NCBI RefSeq assembly: GCF_900177045.1
Contig: NZ_LT841358.1
Location: 79,073 to 143,072 of the forward strand
Direction of reading: 5' to 3'
DNA from: Candidatus Nitrosotalea okcheonensis
GTDB lineage: Archaea > Thermoproteota > Nitrososphaeria > Nitrososphaerales > Nitrosopumilaceae
Length of the DNA: 64,000 nt
Below, piece by piece: positions 51,333-59,431 of this stretch. Under the pieces are notes generated by a model. The model saw only the letters and a list, made by a program, of their open reading frames with translations, made no database searches and was not told the origin of the DNA. Both the position numbers and the translations under genes were made by a program. The first letter of the stretch is position 1. The number at the start of each line of letters is the position of its first letter.

Positions 51333-52813
51333 TAAGATTTCATATATTGTCTCTACATCTTTTCATAATTGCAATTCTTGGCTTTGTTTTCATTGGTAAT
51401 GCAATCTCATTTGCAGATAATACTACATCCTATTACAATCAAATGCCAAACCCTCCTATTACTTTTGTATCCAATCAACAAAATCTCATATCTGTTTCAC
51501 TAAAACAAGGCGAATCAATTCAACTACCAATACTTGTCAAGATGAATCAGGACTATACCATGGAATCAATTACTCAGATAATGCTTGTTGATGATCCTAG
51601 CGGTGTACAGGGATGGGTAGACCCCAACATGCTTTCAGATACTATAGACGTGACACATCTTGCAAACGGCACATTATATCTTTACGTAGATTCTACAACA
51701 ACGCCTGGAAATTATACCGTCAAAATTGTTGGGCGTGGTGCAATCAAGGAAGTATCAACAGGAAAAGACATTCAAATAATGAATCCATCAGAAGTGGACA
51801 AGCCAGAACCTGATCTTAAACAGGGAATTGATCAGCTTGGAGAATTTTGGAAAAGACAGGCAGCAGAAAGCGGCCTGCTTGGTACAATACATCTACAGAT
51901 AGTTCCAAATCCAAGCTCAATATCTTTACAGACTGGAGAACTAGATCAGAATTATGGGCAATTCTGCTCAAATGACACTGATCATGGAACAATGTGTTTA
52001 GGTTTTATAACAAATCAACAACTGCCTCTAAACCTTGTTTCAGACAGTAAAATCCAAGTCCAACTTGAGATGTCTTCACTTCCAAATGGGGGATGGGTTG
52101 AGGTTTATCCAAAAACACTTCAAGTGGGTCCAAGCGGCTCATCATCAAAACTTTTGATGGCAGGAGCAGAATGGCCTCCGGGAATAAACCCGTCTTACAC
52201 CAAAGCTTTGACAATCCGGGCATTGTCACAAAATGGTGACGTGTCAACTGTATATGTCCCTATAACGGTTGTACAAAATGTGACAGTCTTACATTCATCA
52301 GGACCTATACAATTTGAAAAAGAGGTTCCAATGAATAGTAATCAAAAGCAAAATGCGGTATACGGCGTGGTCTATGATCCAATTGATGACTCGAATCAGA
52401 TTCAATCAAGTCTTAAGATTCTTGGAGTGGTAAACGAAACAAAAATTGTTCCTCTTCCAAGCTGGCTTGAAGTTGAGATACCAAACTCTACTTTTACACT
52501 AAAAGCACGTGAGCCCTATTATCTCATGATAAATCCAATGACATCTTCTGCGCCTGAAGGAACATTTGTAGTAGCAATAGAAGAACATGTTGGAGAGCGC
52601 AGTTATGTGCAAAACATGACACTTCATGTATTCAATATGCATTACTCTGGGGCATCTGGCCAAAGTCTGTCTCTTGGACCCGCATTACCTTTGCCAGCGC
52701 TACAATCTGGTCCAGTGGAAGACTCTTGGATTCCGCTTGTAGGTTTTGGAGGAATTGTTGGTGGTGTAGCTACTGTTTTGTCGGTTTACATTGTGAGAAA
52801 AAATAAGAAATGA
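51329..52813 (+). CDS. Large exported membrane-anchored protein of unknown function
   Basis: The protein has 494 aa from GTG 51329. It has a signal peptide (LHLFIIAILGFVFIGNAISFA), a long Ig/beta-sandwich body with Asn-x-Thr sites, and a C-terminal membrane helix (WIPLVGFGGIVGGVATVLSVY) with a basic end KNKK. No catalytic motif is seen. It is last in the run of plus-strand secreted proteins at the right end of the element region, and probably a surface protein. Confidence 0.75.
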   Translation: MIRFHILSLHLFIIAILGFVFIGNAISFADNTTSYYNQMPNPPITFVSNQQNLISVSLKQGESIQLPILVKMNQDYTMESITQIMLVDDPSGVQGWVDPNMLSDTIDVTHLANGTLYLYVDSTTTPGNYTVKIVGRGAIKEVSTGKDIQIMNPSEVDKPEPDLKQGIDQLGEFWKRQAAESGLLGTIHLQIVPNPSSISLQTGELDQNYGQFCSNDTDHGTMCLGFITNQQLPLNLVSDSKIQVQLEMSSLPNGGWVEVYPKTLQVGPSGSSSKLLMAGAEWPPGINPSYTKALTIRALSQNGDVSTVYVPITVVQNVTVLHSSGPIQFEKEVPMNSNQKQNAVYGVVYDPIDDSNQIQSSLKILGVVNETKIVPLPSWLEVEIPNSTFTLKAREPYYLMINPMTSSAPEGTFVVAIEEHVGERSYVQNMTLHVFNMHYSGASGQSLSLGPALPLPALQSGPVEDSWIPLVGFGGIVGGVATVLSVYIVRKNKK

Positions 52814-52908
52814 AATCTCTAAATCTTTGAAAAAGAAAAAAATAAATCTTTGTCTTGCGTATATGATCTAGGAATTATAATCACGGACATTATTGTTTTA
52901 GATCCCAC

Positions 52909-52997
52909 CGGGCCCGCTACATCTATTTTCACGGGCCCTGTTTTTGCGGGACCCGCTACAACTGATCTCACGGTAACCCCCGGGCCAGCTTTATCTG
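52909..52997 (+). repeat. Three tandem tRNA-3'-end-like (attachment-like) repeats
   Basis: CCGGGCCCGCTACA (52909), GCGGGACCCGCTACA (52946) and CCCGGGCCAGCTTTATCTG (52979) are degenerate repeats 33-37 bp apart, each resembling the tRNA-Arg 3' end. The first is preceded by ATCCCAC, giving ATCCCACCGGGCCCG (52902-52916). This pairs better with the tRNA T-stem than the present 3' end does, as expected for a displaced original tRNA end (attR). Confidence 0.55.
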
Positions 52998-53085
52998 TTA
53001 AGCCTAGCCCTACTCATTTTTGATGACAATCTTGCCAAATGGAAAGATTGTTATCAAAAACAAGCAGGGCTTGAACTAACAGATA
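52992..53085. repeat. Inverted pair of a 42-bp repeat (long hairpin)
   Basis: Arms 52992-53033 and 53044-53085 are inverted copies of one 42-bp sequence separated by 10 bp. The inner 17 bp pair fully if one G-U is allowed. A third copy lies at 54133-54174 in the orientation of the first. The outer part of the second arm contains a T-arm-like GTTCAAGCCC on the minus strand. Confidence 0.65.
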
Positions 53086-53222
53086 GTCAAAGTCTTACAG
53101 GACTTGAACCTAAGACTCAAAATTATAACCACATTTTCGCTGGTCTGTAATCACATATTGCTATCATTACTGAAAACCTAGATCTTGTTTAATAGTAAGA
53201 AATGATAAAATAAAAAAGTAAT

Positions 53223-53396
53223 ATGGCTAGCGACATGAGAGGAATTTGTATCGTATGCGAATTTCAAGTTAGAGGAAATACATTAGAAGAATTAGATGAG
53301 AGTTTCAGATTACACTTTGAAAATAATGGCCATGATAGCTACTTCTTTATTGATAAAGAAGGCAAAAAAATAGAAAGAGATATTTCTAAATTATAA
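53223..53396 (+). CDS. C2H2-type zinc-finger microprotein
   Basis: The protein has 57 aa from ATG 53223. CIVC and LHFENNGH give CX2C plus HX5H ligands, followed by a hydrophobic-charged end (DSYFFIDKEGKKIERDISKL). It is the same finger type as 30084-30245. It lies between the 42-bp repeat cluster and the second 125-bp repeat, so it may be cargo of a very small element. Confidence 0.65.
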   Translation: MASDMRGICIVCEFQVRGNTLEELDESFRLHFENNGHDSYFFIDKEGKKIERDISKL

Positions 53397-53428
53397 TATC
53401 ATCTTTTAACTGGATCGTAATTGTTTAT

Positions 53429-53554
53429 AATAAAAAATTAAGGAAAGGAGTTTTGCAGCTACTCCAATTAGCTTACTGCACGTTTTCTGTCAAATTTTAC
53501 TCACAAAATGTCCCGGACTCGTACTGACTGTCAGCAAGAGAACCCTAGGGCCCG
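53429..53554 (+). repeat. 125-bp direct repeat, copy 2
   Basis: This is a near-identical direct copy of 44072-44196, ~9.36 kb to the right, ending CCTAGGGCCCG instead of CCCCGGGCCCG. It has the same GGAGT/ACTCC hairpin. I infer that it is the right end of a second integrated element next to a tRNA-derived core. Confidence 0.75.
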
Positions 53555-53638
53555 CACAAAGTTGTCGCACTTGTAGTACTAGTTCATCCAATTTAGATGA
53601 AAATGTGGAAGGTAATCTGTTGCGTGTGTGAATTGCCA

Positions 53639-54050
53639 TTAAGCCTTGCTTTGCAAAATCTTCAGCATCACGTCCACTGACACTATCTCGATTCCGTTGA
53701 ACTTTTTCAAATTTAACAGATCAGGGTCACCTGAAACTATGTAGTATGCCTTCCCGTCGTGCGCCGTGTTGATCATCGCATCGTCATCCGGGTCTCTTAC
53801 TGCCTTGATGTTTGATGTGACGTGAACGTTCTCTACAGTTTCAATCAATGCAGAAACAACACTGATAATGTCATCTCCTGTCATTTTGAATTTTGGTCTC
53901 TGGAGAACTTCAGACAGCTCGTCCAGAATCCAGCGCGATGATAAAATTTTGTACTGTCCATCAATCCCGGCCTGTAAAAGTTTCCTAGGTTTTTCCGTTA
54001 CTAATTGTCGTGCTTATCAGGACATTTGTGTCAAGGACGATCCTCAACAT
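53639..54050 (-). pseudogene. PIN-domain toxin-like gene broken by a +1 frameshift
   Basis: From ATG 54050 the product begins MLRIVLDTNVLISTTISNGK. The frame is lost in a run of five T (53990-53994), and shifting by one base restores PRKLLQAGIDGQYKILSS, WILDELSEVLQ and then MTGDDIISVV to the stop at 53639. Joined, it makes a ~136-aa PIN nuclease with the acidic residues D in VLDTN, E in DELSEV, D in DPDDD and D in SGDPDLL. No antitoxin gene is seen. It could be a pseudogene, phase variation or a sequencing error. Confidence 0.8.
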
Positions 54051-54132
54051 GAAGATGAAAAAACAATAACTGCTTGAAGTACTAGATCTAATGCCTGAAC
54101 CAATCAAACTGTCAAAACCGAACACGATACTT

Positions 54133-54174
54133 TATCTGTTAGTCCAAACTCTGCCTGTTTCTGATGACAATCTT
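54133..54174 (+). repeat. 42-bp repeat, third copy
   Basis: TATCTGTTAGTCC... to ...GACAATCTT matches arm 52992-53033 and the inverse of 53044-53085 over exactly 42 bp with scattered substitutions. It lies 47 bp before the end of the integrase remnant. Confidence 0.6.
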
Positions 54175-54220
54175 CCATTTGACAAAGTTCCAAGATATTG
54201 CCTGCCTACGTATCAATTTT

Positions 54221-54358
54221 TCAAACTAGTCTTATGTCATAACTTGCTGCTGTGTGATTTTCTTGTCTAGTTGTATGCCTGTAGTCAAAAAACTCTTGGC
54301 TTTTTCTAAATACCTCTCGTATTTCATACATCAGAATTTTTGATAGTTTGTATCTGCA
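54221..54358 (-). pseudogene. C-terminal remnant of a second integrase
   Basis: Translation of this 46-codon stretch gives RYKLSKILMYEIREVFRKSQ then EFFDYRHTTRQEN, clearly homologous to the end of the intact integrase (SILSKLLTDEMREAFRKSQ then EFLDLEVTTKKEEN). The catalytic domain is gone. It points the same way as the intact gene. It shows that another integrase-bearing element once occupied this place. Confidence 0.8.
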
Positions 54359-54482
54359 AGTTATCACAAACACGATTATTATTACTATTTTCGATTAAAA
54401 TCTCGTCTTTTGGTAACTTTGAGCCCGTTTGTTAATTCTGATCATACTAGACAATTAATGTCTCTGTAATGTAAAAATTACA

Positions 54483-55571
54483 ATGACGTTACAATCCAAG
54501 GAATCAGGCACAAAATCGTCAGATGAATGGATGGTGTCTGATGAACTCAAGGAGCTTGATGCTGCCGAAAGTGAACTTATGGAAAAAGAAAAACACCTGA
54601 CTTTACTTACAAACGAATCTTTTTCAAAAATGAAAGAAGTATCTAAAATTAACCGTGATCTGCAGAATAGAATCAAATCTTTACAAGAATTAAGTACGTC
54701 ATTGAACAGGAAAAATGATGAACTAAAAATAGCAAATCAGGAACTTGAAAGAAAAACCATCCATAACAACCAGGTAAGTTTGGAATTAAAAGAAAAATTA
54801 GAACATGTCACACAAAAAGAAAAAGAGTTGTCACTCCAGCGTGATTTTCTGGCAAAACGACTAGATGAGACAACACAGGATCTAGTCAAAGCAGAAAAAT
54901 TTGCTATAATAGGAGAGCTTTCAGCTAGACTAGCACACGATCTAAGAAATCCACTCTCGGTCATAAAAAATACCATGGATGTAATGTCAGCTAAACAGAA
55001 TATGAAAATAGAGGAACGATTACAACATATTGCAAGATTCAAGAGGGCGGTTCAGCGTATGTCGCATCAGATAGATGATGTACTAGACTTTGTGAAAAAA
55101 ACTGAGATGGTATTACACGATACATCATTGCGTTCAATAATGGACAATGCAATTAATGTTATACTAATTCCGCCTAACATCAAAATATTTCTACCGCCAA
55201 ATGATGTTTCTGTAACATGTGATTCTAGAAAATTAGAGGCTGTTTTCTCAAATATAATACTAAATGCAATTCAAGCTACAAACGATAATGGTGAGGTAAA
55301 AATACGAATAATCGATATTGGCTCTAATGTCAAAATTGAATTTGAAGATACTGGTAATGGAATACCTGCTACTGCAATACAAAAAATATTCGATCCGCTA
55401 TTTACAACCAAACAGACTGGGACAGGATTGGGTCTTTCAATATGTAAAAATATTGTAGAACAACATGGGGGTACAATTGCAGTAAAGTCTCCCCCTACAA
55501 TCTTTACAATAACACTCCCAAAGAATATGCTACAAAATAACCCGAAAAATTCTCAAACATTTGAGACATGA
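54483..55571 (+). CDS. Soluble sensor histidine kinase with coiled-coil input
   Basis: The protein has 362 aa. Residues ~20-135 are a long coiled coil (LKELDAAESELMEKEKHLTL) without membrane spans or PAS domain. The dimerisation/phosphoacceptor box is LSARLAHDLRNPLS with H152. The ATPase lobe has an N box (NIILNAIQAT), G1 (DTGNGI), an F box (FDPLFTTK) and G2 (GTGLGLSICKNIVEQHGG). It must sense an intracellular cue or be driven by a partner. The response regulator 126 bp downstream is the likely target. Confidence 0.92.
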   Translation: MTLQSKESGTKSSDEWMVSDELKELDAAESELMEKEKHLTLLTNESFSKMKEVSKINRDLQNRIKSLQELSTSLNRKNDELKIANQELERKTIHNNQVSLELKEKLEHVTQKEKELSLQRDFLAKRLDETTQDLVKAEKFAIIGELSARLAHDLRNPLSVIKNTMDVMSAKQNMKIEERLQHIARFKRAVQRMSHQIDDVLDFVKKTEMVLHDTSLRSIMDNAINVILIPPNIKIFLPPNDVSVTCDSRKLEAVFSNIILNAIQATNDNGEVKIRIIDIGSNVKIEFEDTGNGIPATAIQKIFDPLFTTKQTGTGLGLSICKNIVEQHGGTIAVKSPPTIFTITLPKNMLQNNPKNSQTFET

Positions 55572-55696
55572 GACAAGATGTATCTAAAATAATGTTGTAT
55601 TGACTCATCATATTGTTGACGAATCAAAAACTGTTGTATTGGCAGAGCATGAATTGTTTGTAGGTCCTGTACAAGCTACTGTTATTTTATAATTTG

Positions 55697-56110
55697 ATGG
55701 TAAATGACCTAATGGCACATGACAGTCAGATACCAGTGGGTGATAATCATGTGGGAATAAGAGCTATTGTAGTAGATGATGATGCAGATGTAAGAGAAAT
55801 ATTTATTGAATTATTACAAATGAACGATATCAAAATAGTTGCAAATGGCATCAATGGTAAAGAAGCAGTTGAATTGTACAAAATACATCATCCTGACTTT
55901 GTTTTCTTGGACTATCTGATGCCTGAATATGATGGTCTTTACGCTATAGAAAAAATAAGGGAGTTTGATCCTCATAGTAAAATAATTTTGGTATCTGGTT
56001 CGCATTTTGAAAGAAATGTATTGGGTGATACCGTGAAAGCAATTATTAAAAAACCAATTGAGATAAGCGAAATATTTAAAGCAATAAACAAAATAATTTT
56101 AGCTACATAA
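55697..56110 (+). CDS. Single-domain response regulator (CheY-like)
   Basis: The protein has ~137 aa from ATG 55697. After ~20 N-terminal residues, the receiver shows the acidic triad in AIVVDDDADVREIF, phospho-acceptor D73-equivalent in FVFLDYLMPEYDG, Ser in ILVSGSH and Lys in IIKKPIE. There is no output domain. It is downstream of and cotranscribed with the histidine kinase. Archaeal single-receiver proteins often act by protein contact. Confidence 0.92.
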   Translation: MVNDLMAHDSQIPVGDNHVGIRAIVVDDDADVREIFIELLQMNDIKIVANGINGKEAVELYKIHHPDFVFLDYLMPEYDGLYAIEKIREFDPHSKIILVSGSHFERNVLGDTVKAIIKKPIEISEIFKAINKIILAT

Positions 56111-57005
56111 GATCTAAGGGCTGAGATCTGATCAGATCCACCTTTTTTCTGGTATGCTCTACCTTGAATTACGATATTATGTCTTGAGATTGCATTGCAT
56201 CTCTAGTCCAAAAATTGGGTGAGTAAAACAAAAAAAAAAAGAGAATAAAACTTGTTTTATTCACTATGTCAAAGATTTAAAAAGAAAATAGAACAGAAAA
56301 AAAACTGCATTAAGTTTTGGCAAGATTACCTAATGCACCGTGGGCTAACTAGCCCACGGTCTTATATCATACATTCTCATCAATATAGCTGATTTATCAT
56401 AACACTAGCTTACTGATGAACCGTTCCTGTGCCTGTATATTCTATCTGCACCTTGGCAGTATTTTATTCTTAGAAAGATAGGGGATGGCTGAAACCTGAT
56501 ATGTACTCCATTGGCATGCCTATGAAAGTTTGCACTTGTTTGCAACCGAAACACTTTGTTTTATTAGTGGATTCTCAAACTTTTCATGGGCTCTGTAGGG
56601 GGAATGTCTCCTACCAAGATATGCTCTCTACAGTTCCAATATTCTGAATTTTTTAAAATGGTTATAGTTGATAAGATCCTGGCAACAACAAAAGGCAAAT
56701 GATTGAATTAATGTATTCTATGTTACACAGATTAAATCATCATAGATGACTGCAGAATATGTTTTCTGCACAATCATGACTGCATAAAAATATTTAAAAT
56801 TTGAGCAACAATATCAAGAAACATTGTTTCTAAATAGGAGTCGTTTTCAAGTTGTCTTATCACTTTAGTTGGATAAACTACACTCAATTACAGTTACTAT
56901 AGTTCAGATGGTATCAGTATGCAATAATACGCGCATTCGTAAGACGCAGGAAATACACGAGTTTCAGATTCTCTTGTGATTTCATCGAACTTTATTATCT
57001 AGCAA
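56111..57005. other. 895-bp gene-free stretch with two strong hairpins
   Basis: I see no coding frame worth reporting. Hairpin GAATAAAA-CTTG-TTTTATTC (56243-56262) follows a poly-A tract, and a GC-rich hairpin is at 56338-56361. The rest is AT-rich with many stops. It may hold non-coding RNA or decayed genes. Confidence 0.5.
56338..56361. other. GC-rich perfect hairpin
   Basis: ACCGTGGGCT-AACT-AGCCCACGGT is a perfect 10-bp stem with a 4-nt loop in an AT-rich gene-free region. It is too far (~230 bp) from the response-regulator stop to be a simple terminator. It is possibly part of an RNA or an element end. Confidence 0.5.
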
Positions 57006-57653
57006 GTGTTTATTCTAAACCGCATATTGAAAAAAGAAATAGACTCTAGTTCTTTTTACAAAGAAATACGTACTTTCATAGATTCAACTGATAAATCCCA
57101 TGGAATACACAGCGCAAAGGGATCAAACATGGAACGTATTGGTGCATGTGGAAGATATGGAATTTATTTATATGTGTTAAAAAAGATTGATGATGCTGGA
57201 ACCTTTTGGTTACCATATTGGGAGTATGATCTTTTTTCTGGAATAGAAAATGTTTTTCCAACTGGAACTCTGGATAAACCTGCATGCCAAGTATTTATTG
57301 TTGGAGTTCCACAATACAAACAAAAAGATGATGATATTGTATATTACACAACGCCATTATGGATTGAAAAACACATGGATAACTTTGATATTTTTGAGGA
57401 GAAAATCATCATTTCAAAAATGAATGAAATGGTAAATGCAAAACGGTGGGGTAATTTTTTAGAAACAATGAATAGTTTGCAAAACAAGTTGTTCAGTGAA
57501 AAAGAGACTGCGTATGAATATTTTCCATTTGACATGGGTAATCCAAAATATTTTCTAACTGGTGAAATAATTTGCAAACAATGTGAAGCGATCCTTCAAA
57601 ATAGCAGACATGCAAAAGAACACCACCACAAAACAGGTCACAAGATCCACTAA
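57006..57653 (+). CDS. Protein of unknown function with a C-terminal C2H2 finger
   Basis: The protein has 215 aa from GTG 57006. The first ~180 residues are a mixed alpha/beta domain (MERIGACGRYGIYLYVLKK, FWLPYWEYDLFSGIE) that I do not recognise. The C terminus ends in a zinc finger: CKQC followed by HHHKTGH, i.e. CX2C with HX5H, the same finger type as the two microproteins in this window. A two-part DNA/RNA-binding protein is plausible. Confidence 0.7.
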   Translation: MFILNRILKKEIDSSSFYKEIRTFIDSTDKSHGIHSAKGSNMERIGACGRYGIYLYVLKKIDDAGTFWLPYWEYDLFSGIENVFPTGTLDKPACQVFIVGVPQYKQKDDDIVYYTTPLWIEKHMDNFDIFEEKIIISKMNEMVNAKRWGNFLETMNSLQNKLFSEKETAYEYFPFDMGNPKYFLTGEIICKQCEAILQNSRHAKEHHHKTGHKIH

Positions 57654-57921
57654 TGTCAATCTAGGATCAGAATAATTTTAGGATGTGGTTGTATACTGCA
57701 TGAGACTAGAATAGTGCCACAAAGCAGCGTGTGCATTTTATGTTCTCTATGACTCTGTAGACCGGAATTTAATAGTAAATCCAAGTTTAGCAGTCTATGA
57801 AAATGCATAAAATCGATTAACAAGATACTGATTCCAAGTTAGTGATTTTGAGACGTGTAATTATCATTGTTGATAATCACCTTCTACCTTAAATGTATAA
57901 AAATAAATTCAAAAATTAATT

Positions 57922-58128
57922 TTGGAGCAAGAAAAAAGAAAACCCAAAAATGATTATGGTCATGATTGCCAAGAATGGGGTCTCCAAGATGATTCTGAAA
58001 AATTAGAATGGGAAGAGTACTATGAGAGTAGAACAAGAAAATGGGGAGAAGACAATGGAAGGAATGAGGAATTATTTTTGTCAAGATCAGAGAAAAATAT
58101 TGATGATGAGGTGGATGATGCAAATTGA
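57922..58128 (+). CDS. Possible small acidic protein
   Basis: The protein has 68 aa from TTG 57922. It is highly charged (EQEKRKPKNDYGHDCQEWG, WEEYYESRTRKWGEDNG) and ends acidic (NIDDEVDDAN). No domain is seen. Open frames also exist on the other strand here, so it may be spurious. The strong charge pattern and lack of rare codons make it worth listing. Confidence 0.35.
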   Translation: MEQEKRKPKNDYGHDCQEWGLQDDSEKLEWEEYYESRTRKWGEDNGRNEELFLSRSEKNIDDEVDDAN

Positions 58129-58360
58129 TCAAGAAATGCGAAGAGTGTAGAAAAAATCAGTCCGATCAAGGCACACACTTCTGAAAAATGTTTGCTTGAA
58201 AGCATAGAAAATAGCAAATCCTGTGTTCAAGATCTCTAAATACTTGTACGTGTCAACTAAAACTGTTCTGGTGCAGACCTTGGAATTTTATTAAACCTGT
58301 TTGAATATTGCATACCCTTGCAATGTAAGAAAATATTTACCGGATTGACAACCTGAATTA

Positions 58361-59050
58361 TCAAACTTGTCTGTAGTCTCGATCATGCTCTCCAGATCCG
58401 ATTTTGTATGTAATGTAACCATCATTAATTTCATAACTGTGATGAGATACGGGATATGCTCTGGCAAGACCTTTTTGATTTTTTATTAATTGGTTGTATG
58501 GGAAATATATCAAAGATAGTACATCAGAAGGATCATCATTTATTCCGTATGATAAATGTGATATCTCTGCCTCAAATCTAACTGGATATGGTGTGCTTCC
58601 CACTCTGTTGTGCCACTCAAGCCCTGTGAAGTGCTGTACTATTGAAAAATCAAAAGAATTATCATCTATTTGCAAAACGAAGGAATCAGTTTCACCTGTA
58701 GTGTTATCATTGAGGTGATATAGTACTCTATGTTTTGCTGGCTCCATAATGATTTGACGCAGATATGAATGATTTACTAATGGTTTGACTTTAAACTCGT
58801 ATCGGTTAACCCCTCCAAATATGGCATGAAACTTACCATCATCGTTAAATGAACAAATAAGATTTAGTTCTATTGGAATTTGTTGGCTGTTAAATGCCTC
58901 TAAAAGATAGAGCATCCATGATTTGTCTGGTATATGATTTCCTAAATCTGATACAATAGAAATTACATCAGAAATGGATGTGACTCGATTTGGAAAAAAT
59001 GTTTCATCATTGTTCTGCACATAGCAATATGATCCTGACCAAAAATGCAA
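58361..59050 (-). CDS. Protein of unknown function
   Basis: The protein has 229 aa from TTG 59050 (HFWSGSYCYVQNN). It is soluble and beta-rich with acidic patches (LNDNTTGETDSFVLQIDDNS) and an HxxH-rich end (YPVSHHSYEINDG). It has no signal peptide and no known motif. It is monocistronic and divergent from the universal-stress remnant. Good coding character; function is unknown. Confidence 0.6.
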   Translation of the reverse strand: MHFWSGSYCYVQNNDETFFPNRVTSISDVISIVSDLGNHIPDKSWMLYLLEAFNSQQIPIELNLICSFNDDGKFHAIFGGVNRYEFKVKPLVNHSYLRQIIMEPAKHRVLYHLNDNTTGETDSFVLQIDDNSFDFSIVQHFTGLEWHNRVGSTPYPVRFEAEISHLSYGINDDPSDVLSLIYFPYNQLIKNQKGLARAYPVSHHSYEINDGYITYKIGSGEHDRDYRQV

Positions 59051-59221
59051 GATTATCCAAGTTAAATGCGCAAATACTCATTATTGAATGCTGATGATGA
59101 AATAAAAAGAAAAATCTTTTGGAACTATTGTGTTCCAGAAGATTGTGGTGTGGTATTATTACCTAGAGCGTATCTGTTCCAGCCTTGTCCACCATATCCG
59201 AAACCGCCTTTCATGTGGTTG

Positions 59222-59338
59222 TGTCCCATCATGATGGGCAGCCAAGGATTAAGAGGCATTGAAAAAATCAAGGTTCTCGGTAGTGTTAGCAGGCATGTTC
59301 TAGAGAATTCATTTTGTCCAGTAATGGTAGTACACTAG
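59222..59338 (+). pseudogene. C-terminal remnant of a universal stress protein (UspA)
   Basis: The frame ends GSQGLRGIEKIKVLGSVSRH and then VLENSFCPVMVVH, the ATP-binding GX2GX9GS end and C terminus of UspA proteins. Upstream the same frame (from 59066) has no Usp similarity and lacks the N-terminal ~100 residues, so this is a truncated pseudogene. Confidence 0.7.
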
Positions 59339-59431
59339 AATCACGATTCTGTTATGATGTGTAACATCACAGCATGAATGTAAACACATTTTTTACTCAT
59401 AAAAAAATGCATACGTTCTAGCCATGCATAG

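Larger units (their letters stand above)
54051..54482. other. Intergenic region with repeat copy and integrase remnant
   Basis: There is no complete gene. It holds the third copy of the 42-bp repeat (54133-54174) and the integrase remnant (54221-54358). The last ~120 bp before the histidine kinase gene is AT-rich promoter sequence. Confidence 0.6.

Noticed and set aside
38155-54358. Casposon or transposon with Cas1 or DDE transposase
   Set aside because: No Cas1, transposase or polymerase gene is present; the only recombinase found is the tyrosine integrase and its remnant.
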